NCBI RefSeq assembly: GCF_025938155.1
Contig: NZ_JAPCZG010000001.1
Span: forward strand, 124,001-188,000
From: Novosphingobium sp. KCTC 2891
GTDB taxonomy: Bacteria; Pseudomonadota; Alphaproteobacteria; Sphingomonadales; Sphingomonadaceae
DNA length: 64,000 nt
Reading direction: 5' to 3'
Shown: piece by piece, positions 37,812 through 45,519 of the stretch
Layout of the letters: each line of letters opens with the position of its first letter
Position numbering within the stretch: the stretch's first letter is position 1
Program-made: the position numbers and the translations under genes
Notes under the pieces: generated by a model
The model's input: the letters and a program-made list of their open reading frames with translations, nothing else
The model's database searches: none
Told to the model about the DNA's origin: nothing

Positions 37812-37829
37812 CATACCCAGCCCTGACAT
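37802..37829 (+). repeat. 13-base tandem repeat across the peptidase stop codon
   Basis: CCAGCCCTGACAT occurs at 37802-37814 and again at 37817-37829 (period 15). The first copy includes the TGA stop at 37809-37811. It looks like a small local duplication. Confidence 0.7.
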
Positions 37830-37956
37830 TGCGTTCATGAAAATATAGTTTTTTATGAACAAAAACTGTCGTGCCGGTTCAGCGGCGTCTCACGGCGAGC
37901 ATGGCAAACACTTCTTCAAGGCGGGACGACCGCCGATTGCGAAGGAAGGACTGTCC

Positions 37957-38574
37957 ATGAACACCATCACCAAGGGCCTGCTCGGCACCGCCGCCGCAGC
38001 GGCGGTTGCGGTCTCGTCGGCGTCGCCGGCGATGGCGCGGGATCACGGCGGGATCGATGCCGGCGAAGTGATTGCCGGGGCGCTCGTCATTGGCGGCATT
38101 GCCGCCATCGCCAGCGCCGCCAACAACCACGGCGATGCCTATTACGACCGTGCGGGCTACGATCGCTATTCCAGCGGCTATGGCTACGGATATGACAACC
38201 GGGGCTACGGCAACCGCGGCTATTACAGCAACGGTGGCGGCTACTATTCCCGCGGCAACCCGCGAACTGCGGTGGAGCAGTGCGTGCGCACCGCCGAAAG
38301 CAACGCCTCGCGCTATTCCTCGGGCAGGGCCGACGTGACCGATATCCGCGATGTGCGGCCGACCCGTGAAGGCTACGAGGTCCGTGGCCGGATCGCGGTG
38401 AACGGCATGGGCCGTGATTGGCGCGGCGGCGACAGCTGGTACGGCCGCGGCTGGAACGGCGACTATCGCGGCTGGAACAGCGGGCTGCGCGGTTACGACA
38501 GCGGTTCGTTCCGCTGCAAGGTGGCCTGGGGCCGCGTCGTCGATCTCGATTATTCGGGCATTCGCGGCCTCTGA
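37957..38574 (+). CDS. Exported Gly/Tyr-rich protein, unknown function
   Basis: 205 residues from the ATG at 37957, after GAAGGAAGGA; an earlier in-frame ATG (37855) is less likely. A signal peptide (1-27, ending SPAMA) is followed by a hydrophobic small-residue segment (EVIAGALVIGGIAAIASAAN), a Tyr/Gly/Arg/Asn-rich repeat region (SSGYGYGYDNRGYGNRGYYS) and a C-terminal domain with two cysteines (VEQCVRTAESNAS and GSFRCKVAWGRVVDLDY). This pattern is common in exported sphingomonad proteins; no function is known to me. A perfect intrinsic terminator follows. Confidence 0.72.
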   Translation: MNTITKGLLGTAAAAAVAVSSASPAMARDHGGIDAGEVIAGALVIGGIAAIASAANNHGDAYYDRAGYDRYSSGYGYGYDNRGYGNRGYYSNGGGYYSRGNPRTAVEQCVRTAESNASRYSSGRADVTDIRDVRPTREGYEVRGRIAVNGMGRDWRGGDSWYGRGWNGDYRGWNSGLRGYDSGSFRCKVAWGRVVDLDYSGIRGL

Positions 38575-38598
38575 GGGCCATCTGTAAGCCATACCGAC

Positions 38599-38630
38599 AG
38601 GCCGGTCCCACGAGGGACCGGCCTTTTTTT
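38599..38630 (+). terminator. Intrinsic terminator
   Basis: AGGCCGGTCCC (38599-38609) pairs with GGGACCGGCCT (38614-38624) around an ACGA loop, followed by an uninterrupted T-run to 38630. Confidence 0.92.
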
Positions 38631-38729
38631 ATGCCAATTGTTTGCGCTCGCGCAAAACTCGCACGTTGGCAGCTTGCGGCGGGGGCGGGGGCCGATTATC
38701 CGCGAGGGGAACCGCAAAGGGACCATGCC

Positions 38730-39053
38730 ATGACCATGTTCGATGATCGCGAGCGCGCCGAGGAAGCCAAGTTCGCCCGCGACGAGGAAATGCACTTTCG
38801 CATCAATGCCCGCCGCAACCGTCTGCTCGGCCAGTGGGCGGCCGAACGTATGGGCCTCGACGCCGCCGAGACCGAGGCTTACGCCAAGTCGGTCGTCCAG
38901 GCCGATTTCGAGGAAGCCGGTGACGAAGACGTGATCCGCAAGCTGTTGGGGGATCTGGTTTCGGCCGGCGTAGAGATCGACGAATCGGAAATCCGCACCG
39001 CGCTTGAAGCCAGGTCGGTCGATGCGCGCCGCCAGCTGATGGGCGAAGCCTGA
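38730..39053 (+). CDS. F1-ATPase inhibitor zeta subunit (DUF1476)
   Basis: 107 residues, cytoplasmic and highly charged. It matches the alphaproteobacterial zeta subunit, which blocks ATP hydrolysis by F1Fo-ATP synthase through its N-terminal segment (MTMFDDRERAEEAKFARDEE) before a helical bundle (ARRNRLLGQWAAERMGLDAA). The ATG at 38730 is chosen from the family start. Its stop overlaps the next gene's start by one base, placing it in one operon with the BolA and glutaredoxin genes. Confidence 0.9.
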   Translation: MTMFDDRERAEEAKFARDEEMHFRINARRNRLLGQWAAERMGLDAAETEAYAKSVVQADFEEAGDEDVIRKLLGDLVSAGVEIDESEIRTALEARSVDARRQLMGEA

Positions 39054-39286
39054 TGGCCATGACCGCCGGCGAAATCGAGGCGATGATCAAGGCCGCGTTG
39101 CCCGATGCGGACGTGACGATCACCGACCTTGCCGGCGACGGTGACCACTACGCCGCCCACGTCGTTTCGCCCGCCTTCAGGGGCATGACCCGCGTCGCCC
39201 AGCACAAGGCTGTCTATGCCGCGCTGGGTGGGCGTATGGGCGGAGTGCTCCACGCCTTGCAACTGACCACCGCAGTCCCCAACTGA
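39053..39286 (+). CDS. BolA-family protein (IbaG-like)
   Basis: 77 residues. BolA proteins pair with monothiol glutaredoxins through a bridging [2Fe-2S] cluster and act in iron-sulfur trafficking and iron signalling. The family pattern is visible: [40 protein letters not shown] (His in the loop) and [12 protein letters not shown]. Overlaps the zeta subunit gene by one base and precedes grxD by 26 bases, so the functional partner is adjacent. Confidence 0.92.
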   Translation: MAMTAGEIEAMIKAALPDADVTITDLAGDGDHYAAHVVSPAFRGMTRVAQHKAVYAALGGRMGGVLHALQLTTAVPN

Positions 39287-39312
39287 AGGCTGCGAAAGGA
39301 TTTCCTGAACCC

Positions 39313-39639
39313 ATGTCTACCGATCAACGCATCGCCGATATCGTGAATGGCCACGACGTGGTCCTTTTCATGAAGGGCACACCGCTGTTTCCGCAGTGCG
39401 GTTTCTCGAGCAAGGCTGTAGCCATTCTCGATCATCTCGGCGTCGAATACGCCGGCGTGGACGTGTTGCAGGACATGGAGATCCGTCAGGGGATCAAGTC
39501 CTATTCGGACTGGCCGACCATCCCGCAGCTTTACGTAAAGGGCGAATTCGTCGGTGGTTCGGACATCATGATGGAAATGTTCGAGGCTGGTGAGCTTCAG
39601 CAGCTGATGGAAGAAGCGGAGGTCAAGGCCGCTTCCTGA
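39313..39639 (+). CDS. grxD: Monothiol glutaredoxin Grx4/GrxD
   Basis: 108 residues. CGFS-type glutaredoxin that carries a [2Fe-2S] cluster with glutathione; active Cys29 in [12 protein letters not shown]. The glutathione-binding [20 protein letters not shown] block is complete. Last gene of the zeta-BolA-GrxD operon and directly followed by an intrinsic terminator. Confidence 0.96.
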   Translation: MSTDQRIADIVNGHDVVLFMKGTPLFPQCGFSSKAVAILDHLGVEYAGVDVLQDMEIRQGIKSYSDWPTIPQLYVKGEFVGGSDIMMEMFEAGELQQLMEEAEVKAAS

Positions 39640-39665
39640 CCGGCCTTGGCCGACCAGTAGACAAG

Positions 39666-39697
39666 CGCGGTTCCGCTGATGCGGGGCCGCGTTTTTT
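39666..39697 (+). terminator. Intrinsic terminator after grxD
   Basis: An 11-base stem with two G-U pairs (39666-39676 with 39681-39691), TGAT loop, then six T (39692-39697). Confidence 0.88.
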
Positions 39698-40106
39698 GTT
39701 GTCCCGATGTCGCTGGCAGACGCGCGAGCGGATGGCGTGCCGGCGCATCGCGGGCCTGTCGACGGGGAAGGGCGGGGGCCGGGATGCCGGGCGCCATGGT
39801 CTTGCCCTGGCGTTTCCTGCAGCATTTCACGCGCCCGGATTGAGTGGTGCCTGCACCAGGTTTCAGCGATCTTTCGGGGAAGTCCCGGGAGAGGCGGAGC
39901 CGGGAGACTAAATCGGCTCCGCCTCTTTTGAAGAAGACATCTTCGGGACACGAACCTCTATGCAGGTGCCGTGCCAAACGGCGGAAAGGTCCGAAAACTG
40001 GCGATTTTATTGTCGGCCGGCGTGGCTCCTTCGCGCGGCTTGTAAAACTGGCCGACACATTGTGCAGCCGTCATCCTGACGCTTGGCAAGAGCGACGCGG
40101 GCGCGC
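39698..40106. other. Long gap with a second terminator and an inverted repeat
   Basis: I find no protein gene that I can support in these 409 bases. A second strong terminator-like hairpin, GAGGCGGAGCCG (39891-39902) with CGGCTCCGCCTC (39914-39925) then TTTT, lies about 190 bases after the grxD terminator, suggesting a separate short transcript between them. Further on, TGTCGGCC (40011-40018) and GGCCGACA (40050-40057) form an inverted repeat upstream of the NUDIX gene. Confidence 0.45.
39891..39929 (+). terminator. Orphan intrinsic terminator
   Basis: A perfect 12-base stem (39891-39902 with 39914-39925), 11-base loop and TTTT. It follows no annotated gene, since the grxD unit already ends at 39697. 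Confidence 0.75.
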
Positions 40107-40913
40107 ATGGTGCGGCCAATGGACGAGATGGATGACCTGGGGGACAACGAAGCCCCGCCGCCTGCCACGCCCGCCGCGACGGTTGTGGTGTTTCGCCGCG
40201 ATCCGCAAGGTGGCCCGGCGCAGATCCTGCTGGTCGAACGATCCAGCACGATGAATTTTGCAGGTGGAGCCACCGTGTTCCCCGGCGGAAAGATCGATCC
40301 CGGCGACTACGAACTGGCCGAGCGCTTCGGCGCAGGCCTTGATCCCGAGGACGCCGCCGCCCGCATCGCTGCGGTGCGCGAGGCGCTGGAGGAAACCGGC
40401 CTCGCAGTGGGTATTTCGGGCGAGGTGAATGGCGAGATCGCGGCAGAAGCGCGACGCGTGATTCTTTCGACCGGCCGGCTGGAAGACGCGCTGTCGCGAT
40501 TTGGCTGGGCGCTCGATCTGGACCGGCTGGTGCCCTTCGCGCGGTGGTGGCCGCGCCATCGTCACATCCGCGTGTTCGATACGCGGTTCTACCTGGCGGA
40601 TCTGGGCACCGGGGCCGTCGACATCGCCGTGGACGCGACCGAGAATCGGCACCTGTTCTGGGCCAGCGCGGCCGAAGCGCTGCGACTGGCGGATGAAGGG
40701 GCGATCAAGGTGATCTTCCCCACCCGGCGCAATCTTGAGCGGCTGGCCTGCTATCCCGATTTTGAAAGCTGCCGCGCCCACGCGCTGGAAACGCCGGTGA
40801 CGACGATCTCTCCGCGCGTCGAATTGCGGGATGGCGTGCAGTGGCTGACGATCCCCAAGGAGGCAGGCTATCCCTATGACGGTGAACCGCTCGACACCGC
40901 GAGCCGTGCCTAA
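40107..40913 (+). CDS. NUDIX hydrolase
   Basis: About 268 residues from the ATG at 40107; an ATG at 40119 and a TTG at 40083 are also possible and the ribosome site is weak. Cytoplasmic hydrolase of nucleoside-diphosphate-linked compounds. The NUDIX box is split by an insertion: GGKIDPGDYE, then AAVREALEETGLAVG with the metal-binding REALEETG. The size and the helical C-terminal part (FARWWPRHRHIRVFDTRFYL) resemble the NUDT19/CoA-pyrophosphatase-like branch, but the substrate is not certain. Sphingomonads commonly carry one such gene. Confidence 0.85.
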   Translation: MVRPMDEMDDLGDNEAPPPATPAATVVVFRRDPQGGPAQILLVERSSTMNFAGGATVFPGGKIDPGDYELAERFGAGLDPEDAAARIAAVREALEETGLAVGISGEVNGEIAAEARRVILSTGRLEDALSRFGWALDLDRLVPFARWWPRHRHIRVFDTRFYLADLGTGAVDIAVDATENRHLFWASAAEALRLADEGAIKVIFPTRRNLERLACYPDFESCRAHALETPVTTISPRVELRDGVQWLTIPKEAGYPYDGEPLDTASRA

Positions 40914-40942
40914 GGGTATGTCCTTAGGCGATAATCCTTAGG
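40909..40942. repeat. Three CCTWAGG boxes after the NUDIX gene
   Basis: CCTAAGG (40909-40915, covering the stop codon), CCTTAGG (40922-40928) and CCTTAGG (40936-40942). The first pairs with either of the others, so alternative small hairpins are possible; function unknown. Confidence 0.5.
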
Positions 40943-40999
40943 GGGAGCGGTTTGCGGATTAAGGCGAAGGCGGTAGAGCGGGGTCGGAGGATCTTTCCG

Positions 41000-41269
41000 A
41001 TGCCGCTGCCCAATGTTCGACTGCCGAAAAGTGCCGCCTTCGATCCGGAAGCGGATCAGTCGCAGGCTGCGCTGCGTCTGGCTGACGCTGCAGATGCACC
41101 GGTGTCCTCGCCAGTTCACCGGCTCCAGTCCGAACTGTCTGTGTTCGAAGCGCGCGCGGCAGGTCGAACTGACGGGCACTATCCGGGGTGGTTCCGGCTG
41201 GGCTTTCCCATGGCAGGCTCAGCTGCGCTGTGGGGCGCGATCCTGTGGAGCGTAGGCCTGGTCCGCTGA
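41000..41269 (+). CDS. Small protein with a C-terminal membrane helix
   Basis: 89 residues from the ATG at 41000, preceded by GGAGG at a good distance; an earlier in-frame ATG (40952) is less likely. The first 65 residues are polar; a hydrophobic helix near the C-terminus (FPMAGSAALWGAILWSVGLV) predicts a tail-anchored membrane protein. No family recognised. It is convergent with another tiny membrane protein gene at 41300. Confidence 0.55.
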   Translation: MPLPNVRLPKSAAFDPEADQSQAALRLADAADAPVSSPVHRLQSELSVFEARAAGRTDGHYPGWFRLGFPMAGSAALWGAILWSVGLVR

Positions 41270-41299
41270 CCGCGCCTGCCAGGCCAGAATATGGCGGGC

Positions 41300-41443
41300 T
41301 CAGAATATCAGCAGCGCGATTGCTACCCAGAACACCTGACTGAGTGCGAGGCCAAGGAGCAAACCGCGCGTCGCTGCCGCGCCTTCGCGATCGGCGCGTA
41401 ATCGGAGAAAGCCTGTGCGGCTCTCGCGTCGCCTTGTCATCAT
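41300..41443 (-). CDS. 47-residue membrane protein
   Basis: A short frame from ATGATG at 41443 to a stop at 41300: MMTRRRESRTGFLRLRADRE, then a hydrophobic C-terminal helix (LLLGLALSQVFWVAIALLIF). The basic N-terminus predicts an inside orientation. An AAAGAGG ribosome site about six bases before the start and the clean charge/hydrophobic division support a real gene. Function unknown. Confidence 0.55.
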   Translation of the reverse strand: MMTRRRESRTGFLRLRADREGAAATRGLLLGLALSQVFWVAIALLIF

Positions 41444-41610
41444 GGCGGCCTCTTTCCCGTTTTGCCGGTTCGTGCCGGCTTTGATCCCCTCGCCACGGCG
41501 ACCGCTTTGCGGGCCGTAACTTCATAAGAAATACATAATGCAGGGCCGCTCGCAATGGCGATGTGCGCGTTCCTGCCAGAACGGCATATTTTCCGGGTCT
41601 GTATCGGGGA

Positions 41611-42075
41611 TCAGGCCTGTCCGTTGAGGCCCCTGATCAGCTTCCACACCGTTTCGTGGAGATTCTCCGCCTCGCACAGCGTGAGCTTGGGGCTGCTGGC
41701 GATCTTCAGCGGGATTTCGCGCGCCGCCTCGCGCAGGGTCGAGCCCTTGTCTGTCAACGAGACGATCACCCGCCGCTCGTCTTCCGGATCGCGCTGCCGG
41801 GTCACGAGACCGGCGGTTTCCATCCGCTTGAGCAACGGCGTGAGCGTGCCGGTATCGAGGAACAGCTGGTGGCCGATTTCTCCCACCATGCGGGGCGCGC
41901 GTTCCCACAGCACCAGAAGCACGAGATACTGGGGGTAGGTCAGCCCCAATTCCTCCAGCAGCGGCCGATAGGCGCGCGTCAGCATGTTGGAGGCGGCGTA
42001 GAGCGGAAAGCACAGCTGCCGGTCAAGACGCAGGACCTCGTCGCCAGATTGTGCCGTGCTTTCCGTTTCGTTCAT
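41611..42075 (-). CDS. ohrR: OhrR, organic peroxide-sensing MarR-family repressor
   Basis: 154 residues. MarR-type winged helix with the OhrR sensing cysteine Cys22 in DRQLCFPLYAASNMLTRAYR, the family's peroxide-reactive site, and the following LGLTYPQYLVLLVLWE and TLTPLLKRMETAGLVTRQRD. Organic hydroperoxides oxidise the cysteine and release DNA, inducing ohr. It lies directly downstream of ohr on the same strand (two bases between them), so it is probably autoregulated through the palindrome at 42554. Confidence 0.95.
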   Translation of the reverse strand: MNETESTAQSGDEVLRLDRQLCFPLYAASNMLTRAYRPLLEELGLTYPQYLVLLVLWERAPRMVGEIGHQLFLDTGTLTPLLKRMETAGLVTRQRDPEDERRVIVSLTDKGSTLREAAREIPLKIASSPKLTLCEAENLHETVWKLIRGLNGQA

Positions 42076-42077
42076 CG

Positions 42078-42503
42078 TCAGGCCGTTGTTACGTTGATGC
42101 CCACGTCAATATTGCCTTTTACCGCATTAGAATAGGGGCAGGTCGCATGGGCTGCGGCGACGACCTTTTCGGCCTCGTCCTGATCCATTCCGGCGATCGC
42201 AACATCGAGCGAAACGGTCAGCTGGAAGCCGCCGGTCGCGTTGGGCTCCATGCCCACGGTGGACGTCACCGTGATCGCATCGTCGGCCACTTTGCTGCCC
42301 ATGGCCCGGCCCACATGGATCACCGCGTTTTCAAAGCAGGCGGCATAGCCGGCGGCGAACAGCTGTTCGGGATTGGTCGCGCCGCCTTTGCCGCCAAGCG
42401 ACGGCGGCAGGGCCAGTTCCACATCGAGCAGGCCATCGTCCGAACGGACCCGGCCGCTGCGCCCGCCAACCGCGATCGCGCTGGTGCTGTAAAGCGTGCT
42501 CAT
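42078..42503 (-). CDS. ohr: Organic hydroperoxide resistance protein Ohr
   Basis: 141 residues from the ATG at 42503, with AGAGGAG about eight bases upstream. Thiol peroxidase that reduces organic and fatty-acid hydroperoxides using lipoylated partners. Both catalytic cysteines are present: Cys56 in AAGYAACFENAVIHV and Cys122 in AHATCPYSNAVKGNIDV. First gene of the ohr-ohrR operon. Confidence 0.96.
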   Translation of the reverse strand: MSTLYSTSAIAVGGRSGRVRSDDGLLDVELALPPSLGGKGGATNPEQLFAAGYAACFENAVIHVGRAMGSKVADDAITVTSTVGMEPNATGGFQLTVSLDVAIAGMDQDEAEKVVAAAHATCPYSNAVKGNIDVGINVTTA

Positions 42504-42553
42504 CAATTTGCTCCTCTGCATTGGGCGGACCATCCGCTCGCCGGTTCATGTAG

Positions 42554-42587
42554 TGCGATATTATATTGCGCGCAATCTAATATCGCA
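42554..42587. promoter_or_regulatory. Near-perfect 34-base palindrome, probable OhrR operator
   Basis: The arms 42554-42570 and 42571-42587 match at 16 of 17 positions; the centre is ATTGCGCGCAAT flanked by ATATTA/TAATAT-like sequence. It is 50 bases upstream of ohr. Position, AT-rich half-sites and the neighbouring ohrR gene make it the likely OhrR binding site. Confidence 0.8.
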
Positions 42588-42730
42588 TCGAAGCGGCTGG
42601 CGGGGAAAACCCCTTAGAGTGCGTTAGGTGTCTGTTGGCCGCGTTTCGGGGCCGTTCAGCGCCATTTCAAGGTGGCATTAACCACCGCCGTGAACGTCAT
42701 GTTGAGGCGGTGAGGCGATCCTCCCTGCTC

Positions 42731-43231
42731 ATGAACAGCATCCTTGCACGCTTCACCCCCGCCTCCCTGGTCCGGCTTGCGCGCTTGCTCGCGCTTTTGA
42801 CGACGATCGTGATGATGATCGGCTATGCGGGCAACCTGCTGACCATCGAGACGGCCGGGATGGGCGCTTTCGGCCTTTCCGTGCTGCTGCTGCTGGCCGT
42901 GCCGGACCAGCGCGCATCGGAACTGCTGGGCGCGGTGGCCATATGGATGACGACAGCGGAATTCATGTCCGCGGCGGAAACCGGCTATTTCAACCACTGG
43001 CGCTGGGCGGTTGCGGTGGCGACGCTCGCGCTGGTGACTGTGCCGCTCAAGGTCCAGTACCTGCGGCTGCTCGCCCGCACCGTGCCCGACGCGCCGATCG
43101 GCGATCTGGATCGCCGCGCCTGGTCGGCAGGATCGTTGCCGCATTCGGCCGCGGCGCTTGCCACTTTGCGTGGCGAATCGCACGATGAGGCAGCAGAACG
43201 CCAGGTCTCGGGCACCACACAAATGGCCTGA
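42731..43231 (+). CDS. Membrane protein of unknown function
   Basis: 166 residues from the ATG at 42731; a longer in-frame start exists (42635) but would add a charged leader. About four hydrophobic helices are predicted (around residues 15-32, 44-58, 63-80 and 88-104), followed by a polar C-terminal tail with ARTVPDAPIGDLDRRAW. No family recognised. It lies about 100 bases before the ArsR-family gene and could share transcription with it. Confidence 0.6.
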   Translation: MNSILARFTPASLVRLARLLALLTTIVMMIGYAGNLLTIETAGMGAFGLSVLLLLAVPDQRASELLGAVAIWMTTAEFMSAAETGYFNHWRWAVAVATLALVTVPLKVQYLRLLARTVPDAPIGDLDRRAWSAGSLPHSAAALATLRGESHDEAAERQVSGTTQMA

Positions 43232-43333
43232 TCCACACTTTCGGGCACTTTGTCACATTCCGGGCGTTCCTCCCCCTTGCCCGGTCCGCCAATCCGCGCG
43301 AGAGGTCCGGTAAGGAGGCTCCGCAAGCGGTTC

Positions 43334-43663
43334 ATGAATACGAGCGCCATTGAAACAATGCGGGTGCAGGCCCGGGAAATCGCCGACAAGCTGCGCGCGA
43401 TGGCAAACCGTGACCGGTTGCTGATGCTGTGCCGGATGTCCGAGGGCGAGGTGTCCGTGGGCGAACTCGTCCAGTTGACCGGAATCAGCCAGTCGCTGGT
43501 CTCGCAGCACCTTGCCATGCTGCGCGACGCCGGCGCCGTGGCTGTGCGGCAGGAGCGCCAGATGCGGTTCTATTCCATCTCCGATCCCAAGGTCGCCGCC
43601 ATTTTCGACGCACTGTGCGAGGTGTGCGCGGCGGATGACAACATCGGCGAGAAGGCGGCGTGA
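43334..43663 (+). CDS. ArsR-family regulator, SqrR/BigR-like
   Basis: 109 residues from the ATG at 43334. ArsR winged helix with recognition helix SQSLVSQHLAMLRDAGAVAV. Cysteines at 33 (LLMLCRMSEGEVSVGEL), 95 and 98 (DALCEVCAA); the Cys33-Cys98 spacing of 65 is close to the two-cysteine persulfide sensor of SqrR/BigR, and the segment after Cys33 also resembles that subfamily. It has no arsenic CxC motif in the recognition helix. The stop overlaps the trxC start by four bases, so a thiol/sulfide stress role fits, but the inducer is inference. Confidence 0.8.
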   Translation: MNTSAIETMRVQAREIADKLRAMANRDRLLMLCRMSEGEVSVGELVQLTGISQSLVSQHLAMLRDAGAVAVRQERQMRFYSISDPKVAAIFDALCEVCAADDNIGEKAA

Positions 43664-44094
43664 GCGACGAGATCGTCGTCTGCCCGGCCTGTGGCGGCCT
43701 CAACCGCGTCCCGGCATCGCGGCTTGCGCAGGGTCCCAGTTGCGGGAAATGCCATCGCCCGCTGTTTTCCGGCGCTCCCGCCGATGTGGACGAAGCGATG
43801 TTCGAGCGCATGGTGCAGAAGGGAACACTGCCCGTGCTGGCAGATTTCTGGGCCGCATGGTGTGGTCCCTGCCGCACGATGGCTCCTGCCTTCGCCGCTG
43901 CCGCTGCCAAGCTTGAGCCGCACGTGCGGCTGGTAAAAGTCGATACCGAGAAGGCGCAAGCCCTTTCCGGCCAGCTGGCTATCCGTTCCATTCCCACCCT
44001 GGCCCTGTTCAGGCAGGGTAGGGAGGTGGCGCGGCAGGCCGGCGCTTTACCCGAAAGCCAGATCGTCGGCTGGGCGCGCGCCGCCCTGCAATAG
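43660..44094 (+). CDS. trxC: Thioredoxin 2 (TrxC)
   Basis: 144 residues, GTG start overlapping the preceding stop (GTGA). An N-terminal zinc ribbon with CPAC (8-11) and CGKC (28-31) is followed by a thioredoxin fold with the redox motif WCGPC (Cys68, Cys71) and the cis-proline segment IRSIPTLALF. TrxC is an oxidative-stress-inducible cytoplasmic disulfide reductase. The coupling to an ArsR-type cysteine sensor suggests thiol-controlled expression. Confidence 0.95.
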   Translation: MSDEIVVCPACGGLNRVPASRLAQGPSCGKCHRPLFSGAPADVDEAMFERMVQKGTLPVLADFWAAWCGPCRTMAPAFAAAAAKLEPHVRLVKVDTEKAQALSGQLAIRSIPTLALFRQGREVARQAGALPESQIVGWARAALQ

Positions 44095-44097
44095 CCG

Positions 44098-45519
44098 TCA
44101 GGGCGTCAGCCCGCCGCCCAGGCTGCGGTAGAGTTCCACCATGTTCGTAGCTTTCGCCAGCCGAGCGCTGACCAGGGCCTGCCTCGCCGAATAGGCTGTG
44201 CGCTGTGCGTCCAGTGGTTCGAGGTAACTGGCGACGCCGTTGGCGAAGCGCGACTGAGAGATGCGGGCGGCCTTCGCCGCATTGTCCGCCAGCGATTGCT
44301 GCGCGCGCACCTTGGTATCGATCGTGCCGCGCCGGGCGAGCGCATCGGCCACTTCGCGAAAAGCGGTCTGGACCGCGCCTTCGTACGTCGCCACCGCCGC
44401 ATCGCGCGCGGCCTTGCTCGCGGCCAGGTTGCCCGCGTTGGTGCCGAAATCGAACAAAGTCTGGCTGGCCGTGCCGCCCGCGCTCCAGCGAAAACTGTCG
44501 CTGCTGAACAGCGAGGACAGGCTCTGGCTGGCAAGACCAAGCAGGCCGGTGAGCGAGATCGACGGGAAGAACGCGGCGCGGGCGACGCCGATATCGGCAT
44601 TGGCGGCCTTCAGCTGGTGCTCCGCTTGAAGAACGTCTGGCCGGCGCAGCAGCACACCAGAATCGAGGCCGACAGGAAGCGAGGGCAGCACCTGGTCGCC
44701 CATGCCCAGCGTCTGCGGCAGCAGTGCCTCGTCCACCGGCGCACCGGCCAGCAGGTCGAGCGCGTTCTTCGCCTGTGCGAGGCTGGTCGTGTAGTCGGCC
44801 ACGGCGGCGCGGGCGCTGTCCACCTGCGTCTGCGCCTGCGCGACGTCGAGCGCGGTGCCAATACCGTTCGCCTCGCGGCGGCTATTGACGGTGAGCGACT
44901 GTTCCTGGCTGGCCAGCGTTTCACGCGCCACGGCCAGCGCGTCTGCGGTCGCGGCATGGGTCAGCCACGCATTCGCCACTTCGGCGACCAGCGCGATCTG
45001 CGCGGACTTGCGGCCTTCATCGCTGGCGAGATAACTCTCGAACGCCGCGCGGCTCATGTTGCGGCGGCGGCCGAACAGGTCCAGCTCGAACGCAGAGACG
45101 TTGGCCGATGCGCTGTAGCTTTCGGTGGTTCCGCTGCCGAAATTGCTGCCGGTGCCCGCGGAAGTGCTGGAATTGTGTGTAACCGTCGCTCCGGCGCTGG
45201 CGCCGATGGTGGGGAACTGTCCCGCTCGTTCCACCCGGTAGAGCGCCCGCGCGCGCTCGACGTTGGCGACTGTCGCGCGCAAATCGCGATTGTTCGCCAG
45301 CGCCAGCGCGATCGTGTCCTTCAGCCGCTGGTCGGTGAAGAACGCTTGCCAGCCCATCCCGTCGATGGCGCCGTCCCCGGCGGCCAAGGCCGGATAGGCA
45401 GTGCCCTGCGGCAGCGATGGTGCGACCGGCGCATCCGGCCGGACATATTTCGGGGCAAGGTTGCAGGCGGAAAGCGCCAGCAGCGATGCGGCGGCAAGGA
45501 TGGGGCGGGCGCGGATCAT
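44098..45519 (-). CDS. RND efflux outer-membrane lipoprotein (OprM/NodT type)
   Basis: 473 residues. Lipobox LLALSACNLAPKYVRP marks a lipoprotein; the two repeated outer-membrane efflux domains contain the usual helices (TVANVERARALYRVERAGQF, FFPSISLTGLLGLASQSLSS). Forms the trimeric exit duct of a tripartite pump. The start overlaps the end of the RND transporter gene by four bases, so it is the last gene of a three-gene operon. Confidence 0.95.
   Translation of the reverse strand: MIRARPILAAASLLALSACNLAPKYVRPDAPVAPSLPQGTAYPALAAGDGAIDGMGWQAFFTDQRLKDTIALALANNRDLRATVANVERARALYRVERAGQFPTIGASAGATVTHNSSTSAGTGSNFGSGTTESYSASANVSAFELDLFGRRRNMSRAAFESYLASDEGRKSAQIALVAEVANAWLTHAATADALAVARETLASQEQSLTVNSRREANGIGTALDVAQAQTQVDSARAAVADYTTSLAQAKNALDLLAGAPVDEALLPQTLGMGDQVLPSLPVGLDSGVLLRRPDVLQAEHQLKAANADIGVARAAFFPSISLTGLLGLASQSLSSLFSSDSFRWSAGGTASQTLFDFGTNAGNLAASKAARDAAVATYEGAVQTAFREVADALARRGTIDTKVRAQQSLADNAAKAARISQSRFANGVASYLEPLDAQRTAYSARQALVSARLAKATNMVELYRSLGGGLTP

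Noticed and set aside
39696..39931. Short plus-strand frames in the gap after grxD
   Set aside because: No ribosome site, Arg-rich random-looking products, and one runs through a terminator hairpin.
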